From: Candidatus Iainarchaeum sp.
GTDB taxonomy: Archaea; Iainarchaeota; Iainarchaeia; Iainarchaeales; Iainarchaeaceae
Direction of reading: 5' to 3'
Assembly (NCBI GenBank): GCA_013331625.1
Contig: DUGC01000035.1
Location: 1 to 17,823 of the forward strand
Length of the DNA stretch: 17,823 nt
Shown piece by piece: positions 1 through 7,540 of the stretch (positions are counted from its first letter, which is position 1; each line of letters starts with the position of its first letter). Under the pieces are notes generated by a model. It made no database searches. It worked only from the letters and a program-made list of their open reading frames with translations, and was not told where the DNA came from. A program made the translations under genes and the position numbers.

Positions 1-343
1 CCGGTGCCATCGCGTCCCAGGCCGCCAACGCTTCGGCGACCAGCATGAGCCCGGGGCCGCCGCCCATGTAAACACAGACGGCCAACGCTTCTTCGAGTTC
101 ACCGCGGGTACAACCCAGACGGTGCAATGCCTTGACATGAAAGCCGATACAACCGGCGCAGTGCTGGGTCACACCAATGGCCAGGGCGATCAACTCTTTA
201 TGTTTGGCACTGACCAGGCCCTCGGCCATTGACGCCTTGGCCAATTGCGCAAAACCCTGCATGGCATCACCTTGCGACTTGCGAAACGGCCCGAGGTTGT
301 CATTGATGTTCTTCATCAGACCGATGGAATCAAACGTACTCAT
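1..343 (-). CDS. AhpD-like carboxymuconolactone decarboxylase family protein (C-terminus cut by window edge)
   Basis: The frame opens at ATG 343 and runs off the left edge after about 114 residues. An AAGGAG ribosome site ends four bases before the ATG. Residues 50-70 carry the family core: a KHKELIALAIGV helix followed by HCAGCIGFH, with the redox pair Cys62 and Cys65 and a following His69. This arrangement is typical of AhpD-like alkylhydroperoxidase and gamma-carboxymuconolactone decarboxylase domains. A Gly-rich helix (VYMGGGPGLM, residues 91-100) follows, as in the family. Cytoplasmic thiol peroxidase or reductase activity is likely from the CxxC pair, but the substrate cannot be told. 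It lies 21 bases downstream of the secreted-protein gene on the same strand and may be co-transcribed with it. Bacterial in style, part of the left-hand block. Confidence 0.85.
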   Translation of the reverse strand, partial: MSTFDSIGLMKNINDNLGPFRKSQGDAMQGFAQLAKASMAEGLVSAKHKELIALAIGVTQHCAGCIGFHVKALHRLGCTRGELEEALAVCVYMGGGPGLMLVAEALAAWDAMAP

Positions 344-364
344 AACGCTCCTTGCTTTTAAAAA

Positions 365-1090
365 TCAACCGAATTTGGCAAACAATTTGCTGTACGGACC
401 TTTCAATTTGCCCATGGCTTCCTTGATGGTTGCCATGTCCTGATTCAACAAGGCCGCCTCCAGGTTTGAGACCGACTGGTTCACCGCCTTGAGCAGTCCG
501 GCAAACTCTGCGTTTTTACTCAGTTCGGCGGAGGCCTGCACTTCAAGCTGCCTGGCCAGATAACTCAAGGCGCCAGCCTGCGCGGTCAACAGCAGCATGC
601 CTTTGGGCTGAGCCAGGGTCTCGTTGCCATGGATCATGATGACTTCCATCTGGCTGTGGTAGGCGTTCATGTGGTCGCTGAACACCACCACATGGTTGCG
701 CTGGCGCATGTCGGCCATGACATCACGCACCCGCTCCAGCGTGTTATGTGCAGTGCCGAGTTGCCCGGCGCTGACCTCCAACAAGGCCTGGTCATAGACC
801 TTGCTCACCTCAGCCACCGACGCGACAAAGGCTGGGTCGCGGTCATAAGGCGCCGCCGGCTTGGCACCCACCTGGGTACTCAGTTTGTTCCAGGCCTGCT
901 GCGCCTGCACCAGCGCCTGCTGTGCCTCTTCTTGAGACTTGCCGTTGGTCTTGTACAAGGCCATGCGGTACGGCGCATTAGCCGCCTGCATGATGTCAGT
1001 CACCGGGTCAGCCGCGTGTGCCAGGGTGCCAAAAGACAGGACGACAGCCAGACTGATGGCTTTTAAGGTGGGGCTGATGCGTGATGACAT
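365..1090 (-). CDS. Secreted or periplasmic helical protein of unknown function (241 aa)
   Basis: I chose ATG 1090 because AAGGAA precedes it at suitable spacing and because it places a clean Sec signal peptide at residues 1-26 (basic start, hydrophobic core, LAHA cleavage box before ADP). Longer in-frame starts up to 1213 would bury that signal. The mature part is about 215 residues and nearly all alpha-helical by composition, with many Ala, Gln and Leu and no cysteine. A stretch near its middle is rich in His and Met (for example DHMNAYHSQMEVIMIHGNE) and could bind metal; this is inference only. There is no CxxCH haem motif, so it is not a c-type cytochrome. I do not recognise the family. 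It is followed by the AhpD-like gene and preceded by the phnE pair on the same strand after a gap of about 130 bases. Confidence 0.75.
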   Translation of the reverse strand: MSSRISPTLKAISLAVVLSFGTLAHAADPVTDIMQAANAPYRMALYKTNGKSQEEAQQALVQAQQAWNKLSTQVGAKPAAPYDRDPAFVASVAEVSKVYDQALLEVSAGQLGTAHNTLERVRDVMADMRQRNHVVVFSDHMNAYHSQMEVIMIHGNETLAQPKGMLLLTAQAGALSYLARQLEVQASAELSKNAEFAGLLKAVNQSVSNLEAALLNQDMATIKEAMGKLKGPYSKLFAKFG

Positions 1091-1219
1091 GGTCAATTCC
1101 TTGTGGTGTGGTTGAAGCCCCGAGTGTGTGAGCATCAGGTCAAGCCTACATAAGTGGAATCGAAAGTATTGTAAAGACAAGGACCATGGCGGTTGACCAT
1201 TCCAATTGACCACGGCGGG

Positions 1220-2023
1220 TTAACGCTGCATCACCCTGCGGCTGAAGTAACTCAGGCCGTCGACCACGGCCACCAGCAGCATCATGGCGATCAGCACCGA
1301 GCTGGTTTCCATCATCTGGAACAAACCCATGTGAAAGGCCAGCATTTGCCCCAAACCACCCGCGCCGACAACACCCAGCACGGCCGCGGCGCGAATATTG
1401 TTTTCCCAGCGGTAGAGCGTGTAACTCACAAGTTGCGGCAAGGCCTGGGGAAAATCGGCATACCAGAAGACCTGTCCCTTGGAGACGCCGCGCACGCGCA
1501 AGGCATCGGCCGGGCCTTGCGGCTGGTTCTCGAAACTCTCGGCAAACAGGCGACCCAGCACACCTGTGGTGTGCAGCGTCAGGGCCAGCGTGCCTGCCAG
1601 CGGGCCCAGGCCGGCCGAGATCAAGAGCAGCGCCGCCCAAACCAGTTCTGGAATGCTGCGCAGCGCATTGAGCAACAGCCGGGTCAGGCCACGCCAGCGC
1701 GCCGCGTCACCGGGGTGGGTTCTGGCTGCAGGCAAGGCCAGCATCAAGCCCGCCACGGCCGCCAGCGCCGTGCCCAACGCCGACATCGCCAGGGTTTCCA
1801 GGCTGGCCCAGAGCACTTTCTGCAGAAACACCGGTGTGGTTTGTGGCACCAGCAATTCACCGACAAAACGCGCCATCGAAGCCAGCGCATCGGTCGATAA
1901 AAACTTGCCCCACTGCAAATCCAGGGAGACGAAGCTGGCCAGCACCAAAACCAGCAGCCCCAGGTTAAGCCAGCAGGCCTGGCAGCGCCAGTGCCACAGC
2001 GGAGGTGGACGCGCGGGAGTCAT
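1220..2023 (-). CDS. phnE: Phosphonate-type ABC transporter permease, second copy
   Basis: Inner-membrane permease of 267 residues. The start ATG 2023 overlaps the stop of the upstream permease as ATGA, which fixes it and implies translational coupling; longer in-frame starts would run far into the neighbour. Hydrophobic segments are spaced as in PhnE. Landmarks are RSIPELVWA (about residues 122-130) and the cytoplasmic-loop block YRWENNIRAAAVLGVVGAGG (from about 204), the PhnE form of the EAA loop that contacts the ATPase. Known PhnCDE systems import phosphonates or related phosphorus compounds, and some have two permeases in tandem, as here. The exact substrate (phosphonate, phosphite, phosphate ester) cannot be read from the sequence. 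No PhnD binding protein is in the window. Confidence 0.85.
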   Translation of the reverse strand: MTPARPPPLWHWRCQACWLNLGLLVLVLASFVSLDLQWGKFLSTDALASMARFVGELLVPQTTPVFLQKVLWASLETLAMSALGTALAAVAGLMLALPAARTHPGDAARWRGLTRLLLNALRSIPELVWAALLLISAGLGPLAGTLALTLHTTGVLGRLFAESFENQPQGPADALRVRGVSKGQVFWYADFPQALPQLVSYTLYRWENNIRAAAVLGVVGAGGLGQMLAFHMGLFQMMETSSVLIAMMLLVAVVDGLSYFSRRVMQR

Positions 2024-2856
2024 GCCAGGGATTTCCGCAGCAGGCTGCTGGCCCGATCCGCCAGCCAAACCAGCGCCATGAACACCAGTAACATGGTGGC
2101 CACTTCGCTGCCGTTGAACATTTTCATGGAAGCATCCATCTGCTGGCCCAGCCCGCCGGCACCAACAAAGCCCAGCACGGCCGAGGAGCGGATGGCACAT
2201 TCCCAGCGGTAGACCGTGTAGCTAGTGAGCTCGGTGGCGCTTTGGGGCAACAATCCGTAGCAAAAGGCCTGCAACCGGCCGCTGCCATTGCGCAGCAGGT
2301 TTTGGCAGGGTTGCGCGTCGCTGGATTCAAGAATGTCGGCGTAAACCTTGCCCAGCATACCGGCATAGGTGAGCGCAATCGCCAGCACGCCCGAGGTGGG
2401 CCCCAGACCGACCACACGAACAAAAATCAGCGCCCAGATCAGCTCAGGCACACTTCTGAGCAACATCAACAGCCAGCGCACTGCCTGGCGAACAAGGGCG
2501 GGCACAACAGCCATGCGACCCGACAAGGCGGAGATCGAGAGCGGGCGCGCCGCGATCAGCGCCAGCGGAATGGCCCAGCCCAGCGCCAGCACAATGCCCG
2601 CCGTGGCGATGGCCACGGTGCGCCAGGTCTCACGCGCCACCATCAGCAGGAACCCGGGCTCCAGCTTGGGCGGAAAAAAGTCACCCAAAAAATGCAGCGT
2701 GGGGCGCAGGCTCTCGGGGCTCAGCAGGATCCAGGGCTTGAACTCGGCCAGCACCAGCAGCGGCCAGGCCACCACGGCCGTGGCCAACAGCGCACACAGC
2801 CGGCCGATCCAGGCGGGGTCGTGGCGTGCCGCAGGCGTTGCGTGCAAAGTCACCAT
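2020..2856 (-). CDS. phnE: Phosphonate-type ABC transporter permease, first copy
   Basis: Inner-membrane permease of 278 residues. It begins one base after the stop of the PhnC-like reading frame (TGA, C, ATG) and ends in an ATGA overlap with the second permease, so the three form one operon. About six hydrophobic segments are visible. The PhnE landmarks are RSVPELIWALIFVRVVGLGP (residues 134-153) and the EAA-type loop block YRWECAIRSSAVLGFVGAGG (216-235). It probably forms a heterodimer with the second permease, driven by the PhnC ATPase whose C-terminal part survives next door. Substrate class is inferred from family only. Codon use is GC-rich, with CGC arginine and CTG leucine, unlike the genes right of about 3,240. 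Confidence 0.87.
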   Translation of the reverse strand: MVTLHATPAARHDPAWIGRLCALLATAVVAWPLLVLAEFKPWILLSPESLRPTLHFLGDFFPPKLEPGFLLMVARETWRTVAIATAGIVLALGWAIPLALIAARPLSISALSGRMAVVPALVRQAVRWLLMLLRSVPELIWALIFVRVVGLGPTSGVLAIALTYAGMLGKVYADILESSDAQPCQNLLRNGSGRLQAFCYGLLPQSATELTSYTVYRWECAIRSSAVLGFVGAGGLGQQMDASMKMFNGSEVATMLLVFMALVWLADRASSLLRKSLA

Positions 2857-2857
2857 G

Positions 2858-4708
2858 TCAGCGGCAAGTCATGGGCACGGCTGGGGCACTGGCTACCGAC
2901 ATATCAAGCGGCGGTGCAACTCCGGTCAGCTCGTCCAGATGGCGCGCATACAAATCGGTCAGGCGCACGGGCGTCACTTCGGCAGTGGGCAGGTCAAACA
3001 CCACCTCACCGTCGCGCAAACCCACAATACGGGGGAAATGCTGCAGCGCCATGTCGACATGGTGCAAGGTGGCGACCAGCGTGGCCTGCTGTTCACGCGC
3101 CACTGCGGTGATCGACGCACAGGCTTGGCGGGCGCGCTCGGGGTCAAGCGCCGACAGCGGCTCATCAACCAGCAGCAGGCGCGCATTCGCTACGGCCAGG
3201 CGGGCCAGCCCGACGCGCTGGCGCTCCCCGCCCGAAAGCTTTATTCCCCGCTCGCCAACAAGAGTATCCCCTTTTTCCGGAAGGGAGTCCACAAAATCAT
3301 ACAGCTGCGCGGCCTTGAGTGCCTCCATTATCTGTTCGCGCGATGCATCCGGCCTTGAGAATGCGACATTGTTCAGGATTGTGTCATTGAAAAGCACCCC
3401 TTCCTGCGGGACAATGCTCAGCTGGGAACGCAGTGATTCCTGCTTTAGGCCGGTGATATTTTTTCCATCGATCAGGATCACCCCCAAATCAACATCATAG
3501 AGGCGGTAGAGGAGCTTTATGAGTGTTGTCTTCCCGCTCCCCGACCTGCCGACAAGCGCGACCTTCTCCTCGGGGCTTACAGAGAGTGAAAAGCCATCTA
3601 TCACCTTCTTTTTATGGTAGGTAAATGAAATATCCGCAAATTCAATATTTCCCTCCTGAATAATCAATTCCTTAGCGTCAGGGGAATTGGAAATTTCAGG
3701 CTTTTGCCTGCCATACTCAATTAGCGACTGGAAATCGGCCATTGATTCATAAAAGCGGCGCACGCCATAAACAAAGCCCGACATCGGCCCTGTCACACTG
3801 AGGTATACTGTGTATATGAACACAAGCGAGCCGATTGTAAGCCCGCCGTCAAGGAATTTCACCAAAGGGGAATACAAAAGGAGTGCGACACCTGCCCCCA
3901 TGATAATGTCCTGCCCGGCTTCGATAAGCCCCTGGAAGTCCCAGCTTTTTACAAGCAGCCTGCTCGAATCTGTTGCAAGCAGGCCATATAGCCCCCCCAT
4001 CCTGCCCTCTTTGCCAAAGTATTTTATCGTGTCGACATTGGTGAAAACATCGCCCACAAAAGCCTTCTCGCGGTCATCAGCCTCATTTGACTCTATTTCA
4101 GGCCTTTGCTGGCGCCTTGTGAGCGCTAATACATAGAAAAGGTAAATTGCCATGATAACAACTATCGTGAGTACTGAAAAGATGTCAAAATACAACAGTG
4201 AAATGCACGCGACAATTAACTGGATTGCAAGGGGCGCAATATTAAAAACAAAAAAGTCGCTGATGCTCTCAATAGAGCGCGCCCCGCGGGTCATTCGCGC
4301 AATCAGGCTTCCTGTGCGGTGCGTAGTATGGAACCTGTGCGATAACCCTAAAATGTGCAGGAAATACTTTTTCTTGAGGTCAAAAATAAGGTTGCCTTCA
4401 AGCCGGTTGATGAAATAATAGCGCGACCAGTCAGAGATGCCGCTGAGGAGAATTATGAAGAGGAATGCAGCCCCTATGCCAAAAAGTATAGCGGAAAAAT
4501 CCGCCCTTGAAATCCCCCCTGCAGAGAAGATGGCGGCATTATCCAAAAGCACCTTGAAAAGGTAGCTTTCAGCAAGGGTTGAAAGGCTTCCAAGGACAAC
4601 AAAAAAGGTTATCACTGCAAAATAATGCGCGTATTTGCCCGAAAGTGAGAAATACTCCTTGAGGCCTGCACGGAAATCGACCTTTTTTGCTTCTGGCTGC
4701 TTTGCCAT
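2858..4708 (-). CDS. Chimeric ABC reading frame: exporter (membrane plus ATPase) joined in frame to the C-terminal part of a PhnC importer ATPase
   Basis: One open frame of 616 residues, but two proteins. Residues 1-490 are a half-size ABC exporter: about six membrane helices between residues 28 and 310, a VDTIKYFG coupling segment (225-232), then an ATPase domain with Walker A GRSGSGKTT (387-395) and Q-loop VPQEG (433-437). The signature LSGGERQRVGLAR lies at 491-503. Beyond it the text is importer-like: Walker B LLLVDEP then LSALDPERAR, switch HH at 549-550 and a long PhnC-like tail (to 616) that an exporter would not have. The downstream phnE genes match the tail, not the head. Base composition and codon use switch in the same few codons. 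The likely originals are an archaeal exporter missing about its last 90 residues and a bacterial phnC missing its first half. A real fusion cannot be excluded, but an assembly join is more likely. Confidence 0.85.
   Translation of the reverse strand: MAKQPEAKKVDFRAGLKEYFSLSGKYAHYFAVITFFVVLGSLSTLAESYLFKVLLDNAAIFSAGGISRADFSAILFGIGAAFLFIILLSGISDWSRYYFINRLEGNLIFDLKKKYFLHILGLSHRFHTTHRTGSLIARMTRGARSIESISDFFVFNIAPLAIQLIVACISLLYFDIFSVLTIVVIMAIYLFYVLALTRRQQRPEIESNEADDREKAFVGDVFTNVDTIKYFGKEGRMGGLYGLLATDSSRLLVKSWDFQGLIEAGQDIIMGAGVALLLYSPLVKFLDGGLTIGSLVFIYTVYLSVTGPMSGFVYGVRRFYESMADFQSLIEYGRQKPEISNSPDAKELIIQEGNIEFADISFTYHKKKVIDGFSLSVSPEEKVALVGRSGSGKTTLIKLLYRLYDVDLGVILIDGKNITGLKQESLRSQLSIVPQEGVLFNDTILNNVAFSRPDASREQIMEALKAAQLYDFVDSLPEKGDTLVGERGIKLSGGERQRVGLARLAVANARLLLVDEPLSALDPERARQACASITAVAREQQATLVATLHHVDMALQHFPRIVGLRDGEVVFDLPTAEVTPVRLTDLYARHLDELTGVAPPLDMSVASAPAVPMTCR
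3205..3240. other. Probable genome junction or assembly breakpoint at the ABC signature motif
   Basis: On the minus strand this stretch encodes the LSGGERQRVGLAR signature. Right of it, the codons and composition match the archaeal genes (for example the ATA isoleucine in GIK just before the motif). Left of it they match the GC-rich phnE genes. The signature is the most conserved string in ABC ATPases, so two unrelated genes could share enough identical bases here to be joined by an assembler. The exact base cannot be placed, because the shared motif fits both sides. Confidence 0.7.
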
Positions 4709-4804
4709 ATAAAATAGCGCAGGGAAAGGGTGAAATTAGTATATTGCGCAGCATTTGCCAAAAACGATCGGTTTTTAACACATATAAAAAATTAAATCTA
4801 TTGC
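4709..4804. promoter_or_regulatory. Divergent archaeal promoter region for purN (plus) and the ABC exporter (minus)
   Basis: This 96-base gap separates the divergent exporter and purN starts. On the plus strand, A/T-rich boxes lie at 4772-4778 (tttttaa) and 4781-4790 (catataaaaa). The first is centred about 29 bases before the purN ATG at 4805, fitting a leaderless archaeal transcript. On the minus strand a gtatatt box at 4739-4745 sits about 34 bases before the exporter ATG at 4708. Neither start has a clear ribosome site. Assignment is by spacing and composition only. Confidence 0.5.
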
Positions 4805-5422
4805 ATGGATGGGGAAAAACTGCGGATCGGGGTGCTGGGGTCAACCAATGGCACCGACCTGCAGGCAATAATAGACGCGATTGAAAGGAAGGAAATTGGA
4901 GCGAAAATCAGCCTTGTAGGCTCGGACAAAAAGGACGCCTACATCCTCGAGCGCGCAAAAGCGCACAATATCCCGACAATCACTCTTGATTACAAGCAGT
5001 ACCGCACGCGCGAGGAAGCCGAGAGCATTTTTGTCGAAAAGCTGCGTGAGAACAGGTGCCAGCTTGTGCTGCTGATCGGCTTTATGAAAATACTCTCCCC
5101 CTATTTCGTGAACGCATTCCGTGGAAGGGTCTGGAACATACACCCGAGCCTTTTGCCAAAATACGCGGGAGGCATGAACATGGATGTGCATGAAAAAGTG
5201 CTTGCAAACCACGAGAAGGAGACAGGATGCACACTTCACGAGGTGAGCGAGGATGTGGATGCGGGAAAGACCATAATGCAGAAAAAATGCACCGTTGAAA
5301 AAGATGACACCCCACAAACGCTCAAGGCAAAGGTGCAAAAGCTCGAGCAGGAGTGTTTGCTGGAAGCCATTAAAAGCGTTATTGAAGGCAAAATCACTAT
5401 TGGTGAGCAGCTTGAAGGTTAA
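4805..5422 (+). CDS. purN: Phosphoribosylglycinamide formyltransferase, folate-dependent (GAR transformylase)
   Basis: Transfers the formyl group of 10-formyltetrahydrofolate to glycinamide ribonucleotide (GAR), the third step of purine synthesis, in the cytoplasm. The 205 residues match PurN length. The N-terminal phosphate-binding turn reads VLGSTNGTDLQAIIDAI (10-26). The catalytic triad of the family, Asn-His-Asp, is present as N111 and H113 in NIHPSLLPKY and D152 in EDVDAG. The folate-pocket helix GFMKILSPYF (92-101) is also intact. Start ATG 4805 follows A/T-rich promoter boxes and has no ribosome site, fitting a leaderless message. Its last 11 bases overlap the chosen purH start, so the two form one operon. 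Many archaea use the formate-dependent PurT instead; the folate-dependent enzyme here agrees with the folate cyclo-ligase encoded nearby. Confidence 0.93.
   Translation: MDGEKLRIGVLGSTNGTDLQAIIDAIERKEIGAKISLVGSDKKDAYILERAKAHNIPTITLDYKQYRTREEAESIFVEKLRENRCQLVLLIGFMKILSPYFVNAFRGRVWNIHPSLLPKYAGGMNMDVHEKVLANHEKETGCTLHEVSEDVDAGKTIMQKKCTVEKDDTPQTLKAKVQKLEQECLLEAIKSVIEGKITIGEQLEG
5402..5414 (+). promoter_or_regulatory. GGTGA ribosome site and TTG start of purH, inside the end of purN
   Basis: GGTGA (5402-5406) can pair with the 3' end of 16S rRNA and stands five bases before TTG 5412. The same motif and spacing recur before GTG 14216 of purL, which supports both non-ATG choices. Confidence 0.6.
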
Positions 5423-6944
5423 ATGCGCGCTTGTTAGCGTTTCTGACAAGGGCGGCATTGCCGAATTCTGCGGCGAGCTGTCAAAAAACGGCGTGAAAAT
5501 CATCTCTTCGGGCGGCACTTACAAGCTCTTGTCGGAAAACAAAATCCCTTGCGTGAGCGTTGAGAGCGTCACTGGCTTTCCTGAAATGCTCGAAGGCAGG
5601 CTCAAGACACTGCACCCAAAGCTCCATGGCGGCATACTTGCAAAGCGCAATAAGGAACATTTAGGGCAGCTGAAAGGGCAGGGGATAGAACCAATCGACC
5701 TTGTAGTCGTGAACCTTTACCCCTTCAGGGAAACCGTCACCAAAAAAGGGGCGACACTTGAGGACGCGATTGAGAACATCGACATCGGCGGCCCCGCGCT
5801 CATACGCGCCGCTGCAAAAAACCACGAGAGCGTAGGGATAGTGGTTGACCCTTCGCAATACGGGAAAGTCCTAAAGGACCTCATTGCCAATAAATTCGGG
5901 CTTTCGCAAGGAATGAAAAAGGAACTTTGCGCCCAAGCATTTGCCCACACCGCATTCTACGATTCGCTTGTGGCACAGTACCTCAATTCTAAATATTTGC
6001 AGGAAAAATTCCCACAAAAGCTTACAATAGCGCTCGAAAGGATGCGGGAGCTAAGGTACGGGGAGAACCCGCACCAGAAAGCGGTGCTTTATGCAAAGCC
6101 CCTTGAATCAGGCAATCTCATTGATTGCGGGCAGCTCAACGGAAAGGAGCTCTCATATAACAATTACATGGACTGCGACGCCGCAATTTCGATTGCAAAG
6201 GACTTTGAGGAGCCTTGCGCTGCCATAATAAAGCACGCGAATCCGTGCGGGGTTGCAAGCGCGAAAACTATTTCAGAAGCTTTCAAAAAAGCGTATGAGT
6301 GCGACCCGCTCAGTGCATTTGGCGGGATCATTGCGCTAAACCGCGCGTGCGACATTGCAACCGCAAAGCAAATAACGGCGTTTTTCAACGAAGTCGTTAT
6401 AGCGCCGCAGTATGATGCCCCGGCCCTTGATGAACTGCGCACGAAAAAGAACCTGCGCGTATTGCTGCTTGAAAATTTCCCAAAGGAAACTGCCGGCGTT
6501 ATAATGCGACCTATTGAAGGGGGGGCATTGTGCCAGGACAAGGATTTGGGCGGGGAAGAGAAGTGGCAGAATGTTTCAGGAACTGATGCAACCAAAGCTG
6601 AGATGGAGGACTTGCGGTTCGCATGGAAAGTTGTAAGGCATGTGAAGAGCAACGCTATTGTGATTGCCAAGGGAAATGCGACGATTGGGATAGGCGGCGG
6701 AGTAACTTCGCGCGTGGATGCAACAGAGCTTGCAATCAGGAAGGCAGGGGAGAGGGCAAAGGCAGGCGTTCTAGCATCAGATGCATACTTCCCGTTCAAG
6801 GACAGCATAGAGCTAGCTGCAAAAGCAGGGATCAGATGCATTGCAGAGCCGGGGGGAAGCGTAAATGACGCGCAGGTCATTGAAGAGGCCAAAAAGCATA
6901 AAATAGCGCTCTATTTCACGGGCACAAGGCACTTCAGGCATTAA
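5412..6944 (+). CDS. purH: Bifunctional AICAR transformylase / IMP cyclohydrolase
   Basis: Carries out the last two steps to IMP: formylation of AICAR from 10-formyltetrahydrofolate, then ring closure. The N-terminal MGS-like cyclohydrolase domain starts KVKCALVSVSDKGGIAEF and contains TLHPKLHGGIL (66-76). The transformylase domain has LRYGENPHQ (214-222), the catalytic Lys-His in KHANPCG (274-280), FGGIIALNR and the typical FTGTRHFRH end. Length 510 fits the family (about 510-530). No ATG fits the frame near the domain start. TTG 5412 is preferred: GGTGA at 5402-5406 lies five bases before it, the protein then opens exactly at the domain, and it overlaps the purN end by 11 bases. GTG 5403 is an alternative. 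Bacterial-type PurH is found in only some archaea; others use PurP and PurO. Confidence 0.92.
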   Translation: MKVKCALVSVSDKGGIAEFCGELSKNGVKIISSGGTYKLLSENKIPCVSVESVTGFPEMLEGRLKTLHPKLHGGILAKRNKEHLGQLKGQGIEPIDLVVVNLYPFRETVTKKGATLEDAIENIDIGGPALIRAAAKNHESVGIVVDPSQYGKVLKDLIANKFGLSQGMKKELCAQAFAHTAFYDSLVAQYLNSKYLQEKFPQKLTIALERMRELRYGENPHQKAVLYAKPLESGNLIDCGQLNGKELSYNNYMDCDAAISIAKDFEEPCAAIIKHANPCGVASAKTISEAFKKAYECDPLSAFGGIIALNRACDIATAKQITAFFNEVVIAPQYDAPALDELRTKKNLRVLLLENFPKETAGVIMRPIEGGALCQDKDLGGEEKWQNVSGTDATKAEMEDLRFAWKVVRHVKSNAIVIAKGNATIGIGGGVTSRVDATELAIRKAGERAKAGVLASDAYFPFKDSIELAAKAGIRCIAEPGGSVNDAQVIEEAKKHKIALYFTGTRHFRH

Positions 6945-6974
6945 GCTAAATAGCCCGATTTCAGCATCCGGTTT

Positions 6975-7529
6975 CTAGAAATTCAGGATTCTTTCCTCTG
7001 TCACGAGCATGGCCATCTTCACATCATGGGGCTCGTGATCTATCTTATCCACAATCTGCAGCTCGAAAGCTAGGCCGATCCTTTTGCCTTTTGGCCTATG
7101 CTCTGAAAAATACTTGTCGTAATAGCCCTTGCCAAAGCCTATGCGCTGGCCGTGCAGATCAAAAGCCACTGCGGGAATGAGGAAAACATCAATTTCCCCG
7201 GAACTGATTTTCTTTTTTATTTTGGGCTCGGGGATTTTGTACCTGCCCGTGACAAGGCTTTCAAAAGAGGCGAATTGGGCAAAATCGATCCCGTCATTTT
7301 CAATTACCGGAACAGCAATCTTTTTCCCCATTTGTCCAAGGGCATGTAGAAGTGAGCGAGTTTCAACTTCATTCCCGAAAGAAATATATGCTGCAATTGT
7401 CTTTGCCCTCACTATGCTTCCTAGCAAAAGGACACTGGAAGCGATCGCTTCGCTGCGCAGTTCAATCTCCTTTCTGGAGAGCGCATCACGTTTTCCCAGT
7501 ATTTGCTTTCGCAGCAAGCCCTTATCCAT
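6975..7529 (-). CDS. 5-formyltetrahydrofolate cyclo-ligase
   Basis: Converts 5-formyltetrahydrofolate to 5,10-methenyltetrahydrofolate with ATP, returning a dead-end folate to the one-carbon pool that PurN and PurH use. The 184 residues span the whole family length: an N-terminal basic helix (KGLLRKQILGKRDALS), a central DVFLIPAVAFDLHGQRIG strand region (114-131) and the glycine-tyrosine nucleotide loop GFGKGYYDKY (131-140), its most diagnostic motif. ATG 7529 lies 11 bases after the purD stop, so the two are almost surely one operon. No strong GGTGA site precedes it; an AGAGGG in the purD end could serve. Convergent with purH, 30 bases apart, with no clear hairpin between them. Confidence in function is high from motif and context. 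Confidence 0.92.
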   Translation of the reverse strand: MDKGLLRKQILGKRDALSRKEIELRSEAIASSVLLLGSIVRAKTIAAYISFGNEVETRSLLHALGQMGKKIAVPVIENDGIDFAQFASFESLVTGRYKIPEPKIKKKISSGEIDVFLIPAVAFDLHGQRIGFGKGYYDKYFSEHRPKGKRIGLAFELQIVDKIDHEPHDVKMAMLVTEERILNF

Positions 7530-7540
7530 AAATATGAATA

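Noticed and set aside
1091..1213. Longer start for the secreted protein, from 1213
   Set aside because: It would place 41 unlikely residues before a clean signal peptide and ignore the AAGGAA site before ATG 1090.
1190..1216. TTGACC direct repeats (13-base period) between phnE and the secreted-protein gene
   Set aside because: Two short copies only, with no convincing -10 partner; too weak to call a promoter or operator.
2242..3358. Long plus-strand ORFs opposite the phnE and ABC genes
   Set aside because: They are antisense frames kept open by high GC in genes with clear PhnE and ABC motifs; their translations are Gln/Arg/His-rich low-complexity text.
5295..5411. Longer purH start at 5295
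   Set aside because: It would add 39 residues lying wholly within purN in another frame; the cyclohydrolase domain begins just after TTG 5412.
6164..6892. Minus-strand ORF of 242 codons inside purH
   Set aside because: It is antisense to a well-defined PurH domain; no start signal or motif.
6945..6974. Terminator between convergent purH and the cyclo-ligase gene
   Set aside because: No stable hairpin or T-tract is visible in the 30-base gap.
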